Origin: an uncultured Lachnospiraceae bacterium
GTDB lineage: Bacteria; Bacillota; Clostridia; Lachnospirales; Lachnospiraceae
Reading direction: 5' to 3'
DNA length: 62,240 nt
Assembly: GCA_902786515.1 (NCBI GenBank)
Contig: CADADA010000019.1
Location: 1 to 62,240 of the forward strand
The notes beneath the pieces are model-generated. The model searched no databases. It was given only the letters and a program-made list of their open reading frames with translations, and was not told the DNA's origin. The position numbers were made by a program, and so were the translations under genes. Shown here piece by piece: positions 56,058 to 62,240 of the stretch (position 1 is the first letter of the stretch; every line of letters starts with the position of its first letter).

Positions 56058-57632
56058 TTATTCAATGAGTTCGTAATATGCTGATTTCATTTTTTTAATA
56101 TTTTTTTGAATTTCATTCTGTAATTTCGTGTATTCGACCTCTGTCAGTTCGTTTAAATTGATTTCATCGCCATCAGGTTTTCCGATTCCGGTAGCTTTAT
56201 TGTTTGCCGAACATCCTCCGGATATGGAAAAAACTGCTTTGTCAAGAACACTTACAGCGTATGAATCAAGGTCAAAATAAAATCTTTGTCCACGCTTAAT
56301 ATTACTAAATGTACCTGAGCTGTCAATTTCAAGAAATACAGTATCTAACTCTTTTGAACCTGCTTTTTTGGTATAAGAATATTCTCCGCTGTTTGCATCA
56401 AATTTTTCAGTTGAGTTCAGGTAAAAAGAGTATTCATCATTACCATCACTGAAAGTCAGTAAATCAGAATGTGTAACATTTGAAACATTGTCTTTATACG
56501 AATAGTCCTTATTTATATACAAAGATGCATCATAGTTCATAAAAGAAAACAATACATTTCCTACGTAATATTCCTTTGGAGCATTCTTACCGCTGTAAGC
56601 AACATCAACAGAAAGGTTCAGGTTCATTCCCATAAGCTTGTAATTATTATCAAATTTGATATTTGTAATTTGATTTTTTGTATTAAATGTCGTATATATG
56701 GTTATTCCTTTGCTAAAATACGTGCACGCCATAAAGATTGCAGTATTGGCAAGTTCTTTTATCTTATTCTCATCATAATGAAGATTATTTTCTTCAAATG
56801 CTTCCTGTATACGTTCGGTGTATTCTTTATTATTTAGTATGTTTCCTGCAAAATCACTGAGTAATATCCGTATTGATTCTTTAGAAATGCTTAGTGTGAT
56901 AACATTGGTGTTTTTATCTTCTGAAACGGTCACACCATCACATATTCGTTCCCAGTCTTCAGGGTTATTTTCATTAATGTATTCCTTAAGAATTTCCAGG
57001 AGAGAATCCTCATTATCAGTAGTATCCCACAAATTCCCCAGTAAATCAAAATCAGCTTCATCCAGTATTTTTTGGGGAATAAGCTGCATAATATAGGAGT
57101 CGGCTTCTGCCTCTTTCAGACTGGAAAAATTTGTATGTAATACTTCGTCAAACAGAGTTGGTGAAGCAATATACACATCATTTTCATTGCAGTAAACATC
57201 AGATGACAGTATCCCTGAATCGCAGTATGTAACATCATAGCGGTTTTCGGATACTTTTTTCTTTACGTCTTTGGCGCCGGAACAGCTGATGCCGATACCT
57301 TCGTATTCATCAAATGCTTTAAATTGTTCCAGTGTAACATCCAATGTATAGGAGGATTTGTCTGTACGCATCTGTGATAAAATATCCTTAAGTCCGATTG
57401 CGTATGAAGCTGTTCCTTTATCCGGCTGTAACAGTTCTCTGTATCCGTTTATAAGTTTTTCAGCAGGTGTTAGTTTTGGTTTCGTGCAAAGTGTAATCAA
57501 GCCTGTTACGGCTATGGAGATTATCGTGAAAATCAAAAATCCCGGTATGATTTTATCAGACTTCTTTCTTTCCTGTTCAGTTATATCAACATCAAAATTA
57601 GCAATAAATTCTTCGTTCTCTTCTTTACGCAT
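56058..57632 (-). CDS. Membrane-anchored extracellular protein of unknown function
   Basis: 524 residues. A cytoplasmic charged start, one helix at about 30-48 (GFLIFTIISIAVTGLITLC), then a large beta-rich extracellular part with many aspartate and asparagine residues. It resembles the LPXTG-free surface proteins of unknown domain (DUF6583-like) found in ABC-2 operons, but I am not certain. It overlaps the ATPase gene by eight bases. It may be the substrate-binding or accessory part of the exporter. Confidence 0.7.
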   Translation of the reverse strand: MRKEENEEFIANFDVDITEQERKKSDKIIPGFLIFTIISIAVTGLITLCTKPKLTPAEKLINGYRELLQPDKGTASYAIGLKDILSQMRTDKSSYTLDVTLEQFKAFDEYEGIGISCSGAKDVKKKVSENRYDVTYCDSGILSSDVYCNENDVYIASPTLFDEVLHTNFSSLKEAEADSYIMQLIPQKILDEADFDLLGNLWDTTDNEDSLLEILKEYINENNPEDWERICDGVTVSEDKNTNVITLSISKESIRILLSDFAGNILNNKEYTERIQEAFEENNLHYDENKIKELANTAIFMACTYFSKGITIYTTFNTKNQITNIKFDNNYKLMGMNLNLSVDVAYSGKNAPKEYYVGNVLFSFMNYDASLYINKDYSYKDNVSNVTHSDLLTFSDGNDEYSFYLNSTEKFDANSGEYSYTKKAGSKELDTVFLEIDSSGTFSNIKRGQRFYFDLDSYAVSVLDKAVFSISGGCSANNKATGIGKPDGDEINLNELTEVEYTKLQNEIQKNIKKMKSAYYELIE

Positions 57633-58326
57633 ACGGCAGATCCTCCTTTATCATCCGGATTAAATCAGCAGGGGTAATATCTGTAGATATTTCCTTTATC
57701 TTTTGTTCCTGCAAAAATAACAGACGGTTGCATAGGTTTATCTCGTTTTCATCGTGTGTGGATATAATTACCGTGCCACCTATGTCCAGATAATGTCTGA
57801 GATAACGGTTTATATCATCTTTGCATGCCATATCAAGTGCAGTTCCGGGTTCGTCCAATATAAGAATTGGTGGATGGTTTGCCATTGCGATTCCTATGCT
57901 GAGACGTTTTTTCATGCCGCCGGATAACTGCCTTACCGTTTTTTTTAGCATTTTATCGATATTAAGATAGTTAAGGACTCCTTCTTCCAATTCTTTTTCA
58001 AGTCCTACCTTGCTTGTGCAATACCATAATTTCAGGTTATCAAGAACGGTAAGCTCATTAATCAGAGGATTGTCCTGCGGACAGTAGCCAACCAGTTCAC
58101 TGATAAGATGTTTGTGTCTGAATGCATTTTTATTATTGATAATCAGCTCTCCGCGGTCAGGACGAACGGTTCCGGCAAGAATTGATAAAAGTGTGGATTT
58201 GCCTTTGCCGTTAGCACCGACAATACCTATACAGTCGCCTTTTTCTATATTAAAAGAAATATCATTTAATATGGAACTTTTTCCATATTTTTTGCTTATA
58301 TTTTTTACTTCAATCAAATTCGGCAC
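57625..58326 (-). CDS. ABC transporter ATPase
   Basis: 233 residues. Walker A GANGKGKST (an unusual lysine after glycine), Q-loop CPQDN, signature LSGGMKKR, Walker B ILILDEP, STHD. It energises the two ABC-2 permeases encoded downstream. It starts 64 bases after the XRE regulator gene. Confidence 0.93.
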   Translation of the reverse strand: MPNLIEVKNISKKYGKSSILNDISFNIEKGDCIGIVGANGKGKSTLLSILAGTVRPDRGELIINNKNAFRHKHLISELVGYCPQDNPLINELTVLDNLKLWYCTSKVGLEKELEEGVLNYLNIDKMLKKTVRQLSGGMKKRLSIGIAMANHPPILILDEPGTALDMACKDDINRYLRHYLDIGGTVIISTHDENEINLCNRLLFLQEQKIKEISTDITPADLIRMIKEDLPYA

Positions 58327-58390
58327 CTCATTTTACACAAGAATTAATCTTTGTAAATGATAGCACAAATATTTTTAATAAGCAATTATA

Positions 58391-58969
58391 TTATAGATTA
58401 AACTGTTTGTTTAAAAGTTCCTCCAGCAGTAACATTGATTTTGTCTTGCGTTCTGTACTGGCATAGATTCCTTTTGTGGAATATTCGATGGCTTTTTTCG
58501 CATAAGCAATCATTACGGCATTGTCAGTTCCGGGATGTGAAGTCTGCATGTAATAGGAGACAGATAAGAGAGAGCAGATCTCATCGTACATAATCTCGTT
58601 ACTGAAATCTTCTGCTTTGCCGGTGCTTCCGGTAAGAGACTCAAGCAGTTTGATTGATTCAGAATATTCCCCTTTTATAAAATGTTTTTTTGCTTTGACA
58701 AATGTAACCAGCATATCATATTCATAAGACGTGAATTCGCCGGTATTTGCAACAATGTCCGGCTGTTCCTCATTTGGTATAAGCTCATTGATAGGTATGT
58801 CTAATTTATTTGCAATATATTCAAGTGTCTTAATAGACGGAGATGCGGAACCGCTTTCTATCTGGCTTAGCATATTTCTGGTAATAAAATTCCCGACTAC
58901 TTCACTTTGTGTCATTTTTTTGGCTATGCGAGCTTCCTTTATTCTTTTTCCTAATTCCACATTATCCAT
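58391..58969 (-). CDS. XRE-family regulator with C-terminal helical domain
   Basis: 192 residues from ATG 58969, chosen because the helix-turn-helix starts at once (LGKRIKEARIAKKMTQSEVVG...TRNMLSQIESGSASPSIKTLEYIANKLDIPI). The C-terminal 100 residues are TPR-like helices, as in peptide-sensing Rgg/PlcR-like regulators, though no signalling peptide is evident. It heads the ABC-2 operon and probably controls it. Confidence 0.85.
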   Translation of the reverse strand: MDNVELGKRIKEARIAKKMTQSEVVGNFITRNMLSQIESGSASPSIKTLEYIANKLDIPINELIPNEEQPDIVANTGEFTSYEYDMLVTFVKAKKHFIKGEYSESIKLLESLTGSTGKAEDFSNEIMYDEICSLLSVSYYMQTSHPGTDNAVMIAYAKKAIEYSTKGIYASTERKTKSMLLLEELLNKQFNL

Positions 58970-59173
58970 AAAATCACCCATTCCTTTCATCTGTACAATG
59001 GGAATCATTGTAATATATACCTTGAATTAGTAAATCACATTTACATATTAACATAAGAAGTAAAATAATACAATGGTAAAAGGTAAATTTTATTGACATT
59101 TTTAAATTGTATGATATAATCTTATTAACAGTTGTAGAATTGCACAGAAAACAAGTGGAAAGGAGTGGTTGTT

Positions 59174-60031
59174 ATGAGTGAATGGTGGGATACATTAATG
59201 ACAGTGGAAAAGGTTTTATACTGCATGGCAGTGCCTTCTACTATTATATTGATTGTGCAGACACTCATGCTTCTCTTTGGCGTGGCGGGGCACGAAGGAT
59301 ATAATCCAAGTGATACTTCGGGTATAGATTTTGATTCTGATTTTGACGGTATGCACGGTGGCATTGATGTTGGACATCATTTCGGAGGATTTCATGACTT
59401 TGATCTGGGTCATCATGCAGGCGGATTGCAGGGAACAGACATCAGCCACGACATAGGCGGTATGCATGGAGCGGACATCAGCCACGACATAGGCGGTATG
59501 CATGGAGCGGATATCAGCCATGACATAGGCGGTATGCATGGAGCGGATATCAGCCATGATTACGTGAATACACATGACGGTGTATTTGAACACCATGATA
59601 TTGCTCATGCTCAGCCACAGGATTTTGATACTTTGAGAATATTCACTGTGCAGGGTATAGTCGCATTTTTTACGGTATTTTCATGGTCATCGATTGCAGG
59701 TATAGGGCAGGGAGTTCCGAGTGTTAAGTCTATTTCGCTTGGGATTATAATGGGAATGGTTGTGATGTACATAATAGCCGTCATTATCAAATATTCCAGA
59801 GGATTATCGGAGGATGGAACGTTTGATATGAAAGATACACTCGGACATCAGGCTGTTGTATACCTTCCGATTCCACCGAATCATACCGGTTTTGGAAAGG
59901 TGAATGTATCTGTTAATAACAGATTTCTGGAGTTCAGCGCCGTGACGGAAGCTGACAGGACTATCAGGACGGGAGAATCAGTAAGGATTACGGATGTGAT
60001 TAATGATTCTGTTGTTGTTGAGATAGAGTAA
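59174..60031 (+). CDS. NfeD-family membrane protein with internal histidine-rich repeats
   Basis: 285 residues from ATG 59174. A helix at about 18-37, a Gly/His/Asp-rich loop with near-identical 12-residue repeats (DISHDIGGMHGA), two helices at about 160-205, and a C-terminal OB-fold (LGHQAVVYLPIPPNHTGFGKVNV...VVVEIE). NfeD proteins work with SPFH proteins in membrane microdomains; a flotillin gene follows 25 bases later. The repeat insert is not part of the normal family. Confidence 0.87.
   Translation: MSEWWDTLMTVEKVLYCMAVPSTIILIVQTLMLLFGVAGHEGYNPSDTSGIDFDSDFDGMHGGIDVGHHFGGFHDFDLGHHAGGLQGTDISHDIGGMHGADISHDIGGMHGADISHDIGGMHGADISHDYVNTHDGVFEHHDIAHAQPQDFDTLRIFTVQGIVAFFTVFSWSSIAGIGQGVPSVKSISLGIIMGMVVMYIIAVIIKYSRGLSEDGTFDMKDTLGHQAVVYLPIPPNHTGFGKVNVSVNNRFLEFSAVTEADRTIRTGESVRITDVINDSVVVEIE
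59438..59560 (+). repeat. 36-bp coding tandem repeat
   Basis: Units at 59438, 59474 and 59510, plus a partial unit at 59546, each 36 bases and nearly identical, encoding DISHDIGGMHGA. The reading frame is preserved (36 is a multiple of 3). Two of the units begin GACATC and two GATATC. Confidence 0.9.
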
Positions 60032-60056
60032 AATATAATACAAAGGAGATGTTGGT

Positions 60057-61451
60057 ATGGGTTATCAATTTATTATCGGCATAGCAGTTGCCACGATTGT
60101 TTTAATTATTTTAATTATGGGAATACTTTCGAGATATCGCAAGTGTCCGTCAGACAAAGTATTGGTTATCTATGGTAAAGTAGGAGCAGAGAAGAATGGA
60201 GAGACCAGATCGGCAAAGTGTATACATGGTGGTGCGGCATTCATTATTCCGGTTCTTCAGTCGTACCAGTATATGGATCTTACACCGATATCCATTAATG
60301 TTGATTTGAAGAATGCGTTATCGAAACAGAATATCAGAGTGGATGTACCGTCAAGATTTACGGTAGGTATTTCTACTGAACCGGGAATTATGCAGAATGC
60401 GGCAGAGAGACTTCTGGGACTTAAGATGAACGAGATTCAGGAACTTGCAAAGGATATTATACTTGGACAGCTTCGTCTTGTTATTGCGACAATGGACATT
60501 GAGGAAATCAACTCTGACAGAGATAAATTCCTTATTTCGGTATCCAATAATGTTGAGATTGAATTGAAAAAAATCGGACTCAGACTTATTAATGTAAACG
60601 TAACGGATATCAATGATGAATCAGGATACATTGAGGCTTTGGGTAAGGAAGCAGCTGCGAAGGCTATTAACGATGCAAAGAAGAGCGTTGCAGAGAAAGA
60701 TAAAGATGGTGAAATCGGTCAGGCAAATGCAAGACGTGAGCAGCGTATTCAGGTAGCAGCGGCTGATGCTGCAGCTATAAAGGGTGAGAACGAAGCGAAG
60801 ATTGAAGTGGCATTATCTGATGCTGCAAGAAGAGAAAAAGAAGCAGAGGCTCTTAAGATAGCGACAGCGGCTGAACAGGTACAGGCAGCAAAGGCTAAAG
60901 AAGAAGCATATGTTGCACAGAAAGAAGCAGAAGAGACACGTGCTGATTTGGAAAGAGCGACACAGAAAGCTGATGTCATCGTTAAAGCGGAGATTGCAAA
61001 GGAACAGGCTCAGATTGCCGCTGAGGCTGAAGCAGAAGTTGTAAGACGTAAGGCAAAGGGTGAAGCTGATGCGATTTACCTTAAGATGGAGGCACAGGCG
61101 AAAGGTATGCAGGAGATGCTGTCAAAACAGGCTCTTGGTATGAAAGAACTTGTCGAAGCAGCAGGTGGAGATGCAGATTCAGCGGTTAAACTTATAGTAG
61201 CTGATAAGCTTCAGGATTTGATGCAGATACAGGTTGAAGCTATTAAGAACATTAAGATTGACAAGGTTACTGTCTGGGATTCCATGAGTGGCGGTAACGG
61301 TGGTGGCGAACCGACTACAGCCAATTTTATATCAGGCATGATGAAATCGGTTCCACCTCTCAATGAATTGTTCAAACAGGCAGGAATGGAACTGCCGGAG
61401 TTCCTTGGCAAGGAAACGGAAGAAATAAAAAGTGATGAAGAGGTAAAATAA
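60057..61451 (+). CDS. Flotillin-like SPFH protein
   Basis: 464 residues. An N-terminal helix, the SPFH domain (about 30-180; GAAFIIPVLQSYQYMDLTPISI), then a long Ala/Glu-rich coiled coil (EKDKDGEIGQANARREQRIQVAAADAAAIKGENEA) and a C-terminal tail. It matches the YuaG/FloT type that organises membrane microdomains. It is co-transcribed with the NfeD gene just upstream. Confidence 0.93.
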   Translation: MGYQFIIGIAVATIVLIILIMGILSRYRKCPSDKVLVIYGKVGAEKNGETRSAKCIHGGAAFIIPVLQSYQYMDLTPISINVDLKNALSKQNIRVDVPSRFTVGISTEPGIMQNAAERLLGLKMNEIQELAKDIILGQLRLVIATMDIEEINSDRDKFLISVSNNVEIELKKIGLRLINVNVTDINDESGYIEALGKEAAAKAINDAKKSVAEKDKDGEIGQANARREQRIQVAAADAAAIKGENEAKIEVALSDAARREKEAEALKIATAAEQVQAAKAKEEAYVAQKEAEETRADLERATQKADVIVKAEIAKEQAQIAAEAEAEVVRRKAKGEADAIYLKMEAQAKGMQEMLSKQALGMKELVEAAGGDADSAVKLIVADKLQDLMQIQVEAIKNIKIDKVTVWDSMSGGNGGGEPTTANFISGMMKSVPPLNELFKQAGMELPEFLGKETEEIKSDEEVK

Positions 61452-61468
61452 AATAACAAAAAACCCCC

Positions 61469-61497
61469 TTGACATATTTTGTAAAATATTGTAGAAT
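61469..61497 (+). promoter_or_regulatory. Strong promoter of a leader unit
   Basis: TTGACA (61469-61474), 17 bases and TAGAAT (61492-61497). CCACATGTGG, a perfect 10-bp palindrome, lies at 61501-61510, near the expected transcription start. Confidence 0.8.
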
Positions 61498-61526
61498 TTT
61501 CCACATGTGGAGAGCGCGTGTAGATA

Positions 61527-61577
61527 ATGAAAAAGGGATACAAAATGTATATTGTCGAAGCATATGCGCTGTGGTAA
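61527..61577 (+). CDS. Possible leader peptide MKKGYKMYIVEAYALW
   Basis: A 16-residue frame from ATG 61527 ends at TAA inside the loop of the terminator that follows. It has three tyrosine codons and one tryptophan. There is no ideal ribosome site. It is proposed because its end coincides with the terminator, as in attenuation leaders. Confidence 0.35.
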   Translation: MKKGYKMYIVEAYALW

Positions 61578-61592
61578 CACAGCGCTTTTTTG
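61566..61592 (+). terminator. Strong intrinsic terminator
   Basis: GCGCTGTG (61566-61573), GNRA loop GTAA, CACAGCGC (61578-61585), six T. Upstream AGCGCGTGT (61513-61521) can pair with ACACAGCGCT, an alternative structure. Confidence 0.88.
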
Positions 61593-61792
61593 TTATCCAC
61601 GACGAGCCAGGTAAAAATTGGTGCTTGCACAGGGATTTTTATTTGGCGACAGAAGAAGCGAAGCGGATTCAAAGTGATTGTACGGAGTGGATATTGAGTA
61701 GGAGCCAGCCTGCCCGATTCGTTTGTATGAATGATGTTTCCGGCATAAGTATACACAGAATAAGGTTCTATGTGATAAAAGTATTAGTATAA
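61571..61792 (+). CDS. Possible remnant or small gene of unknown function
   Basis: A 73-codon frame (core VIHDEPGKNWCLHRDFYLATEEAKRI) lies just past the terminator. No ribosome site. The codons look real but no family is recognised. It might be a decayed gene or the regulated gene of the leader. Confidence 0.3.
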   Translation: MVTQRFFVIHDEPGKNWCLHRDFYLATEEAKRIQSDCTEWILSRSQPARFVCMNDVSGISIHRIRFYVIKVLV

Positions 61793-61822
61793 TGATAAGA
61801 TATAATCTCACATAGGACAGAA

Positions 61823-61986
61823 TAGTATAGTCGTTTTAAATTAACCCTACTTTATATTTAGGATATGATTTCATTCTGCAAGGCAGAGGAATGAGGCGTA
61901 GCCGGTGGCTACGTCGATTGACGATAACGCCGCAGATGGAATCATAGACAAATATAAAGTGGGTGTATTTAAAAACGACTATACTA
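61823..61986. mobile_element. TA-flanked MITE, copy 3
   Basis: TA-GTATAGTCG at the left and CGACTATAC-TA at the right. It runs in the opposite orientation to copy 2: the interior reads CGTCGATTGACGATAACGCCG. It has a central stem GTAGCC/GGCTAC. It lies just before the secreted-protein gene at 62028. Confidence 0.88.
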
Positions 61987-62027
61987 GATAAAAACATACA
62001 GGAAAGGATGGAACAATAAGGGAGATA

Positions 62028-62240
62028 ATGAAACATAACAAAAAGTTGAAGAGACTGCTATCACTGATACTTGTAATAGCCATTACAGTAACAGGAATAC
62101 ATCTTGAAAATTTCACAAAAAAAGTATATGGAGCTACGCCATCAGGGTATACCACCATATACCTAAAGGACGATACAAAAGAGAGCTGGATTGGCGACGA
62201 CAATGCTGTCATACAGCTTGTGGATAACACCGAAGGGCAT
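62028..62240 (+). CDS. Secreted protein, N-terminus (partial)
   Basis: 71 codons from ATG 62028 to the window edge, with AAGGGAG upstream. Signal peptide (helix about 10-24) and TTIYLKDDTKESWIGDDNAVIQLVDNTEGH, which matches STIYFVDNSDEKWVGNDDARICLVDNSHGH in the 46943 protein. A paralogous family of secreted surface proteins is indicated. Confidence 0.85.
   Translation, partial: MKHNKKLKRLLSLILVIAITVTGIHLENFTKKVYGATPSGYTTIYLKDDTKESWIGDDNAVIQLVDNTEGH

Noticed and set aside
59216..59608. Open frame on the minus strand opposite the NfeD repeat
   Set aside because: It is the mirror image of the coding repeat with no ribosome site.
1..62240. tRNA or rRNA genes
   Set aside because: No cloverleaf with a T-loop GTTCGA core or rRNA-like conserved block was recognised; I could not run a dedicated search.

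Overview
The window looks like a chromosome segment of a low-GC gut Clostridium relative, most likely Lachnospiraceae. The clues are the low GC, strong AGGAGG-type ribosome sites, the metabolic set (MetF, HydE, PrfC, MnmA), a chemoreceptor, many FtsX-type ABC exporters and numerous small mobile repeats. The family assignment is inferred from gene style; no rRNA or tRNA gene was seen.

Layout. 0-8 kb: sfsA, a HAD phosphatase, a DUF2975/YozG-type regulator pair with a clear operator and promoter, metF, a divergent carbamoyltransferase, then a GC-richer two-component pair (a LytS-type kinase with an in-frame stop and an HTH-receiver fusion regulator). 8.5-20 kb: an SDR enzyme, a YqeY protein, an antimicrobial-peptide-type ABC system (ATPase, FtsX permease, serine hydrolase, OmpR regulator, kinase, GH114-like protein) and prfC, whose stop codon is the insertion point of a strikingly structured 194-bp element. 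20-32 kb: trigger-factor-like and BMP lipoproteins, CapA, a metallo-hydrolase with HydE, a chemoreceptor, an Rrf2 regulator, mnmA and MATE. 32-37 kb: a TetR-controlled MMPL exporter with a YhgE-like partner.

38-50 kb is the most interesting part: an island with an orphan SdpR/SdpI pair, two FtsX-type ABC exporters, a lactococcin-972-like secreted peptide, a stand-alone LytTR regulator, a broken methyltransferase, small membrane proteins and secreted calcium-repeat proteins. Three promoters in it are near-copies carrying 3, 2 and 1 tandem 20-bp-spaced boxes just upstream of the -35. I propose that the LytTR protein controls all three, which would make this a small bacteriocin regulon built by copying one promoter cassette. 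Several of its genes are broken or cut by repeats, so the island appears to be turning over.

50-62 kb: a zeta-type toxin pair, a broken AAA-ATPase/nuclease gene, a Cof phosphatase, a five-gene ABC-2 exporter operon with an XRE regulator, an NfeD/flotillin membrane-domain pair, a promoter-leader-terminator unit, and the start of a second secreted protein related to the one at 47 kb.

Three repeat families stand out: a TA-flanked MITE (three full copies and one half copy), the 194-bp multi-stem element with an 8-bp target duplication, and a 53-bp tandem hairpin repeat whose arm recurs in inverted orientation after the carbamoyltransferase gene.
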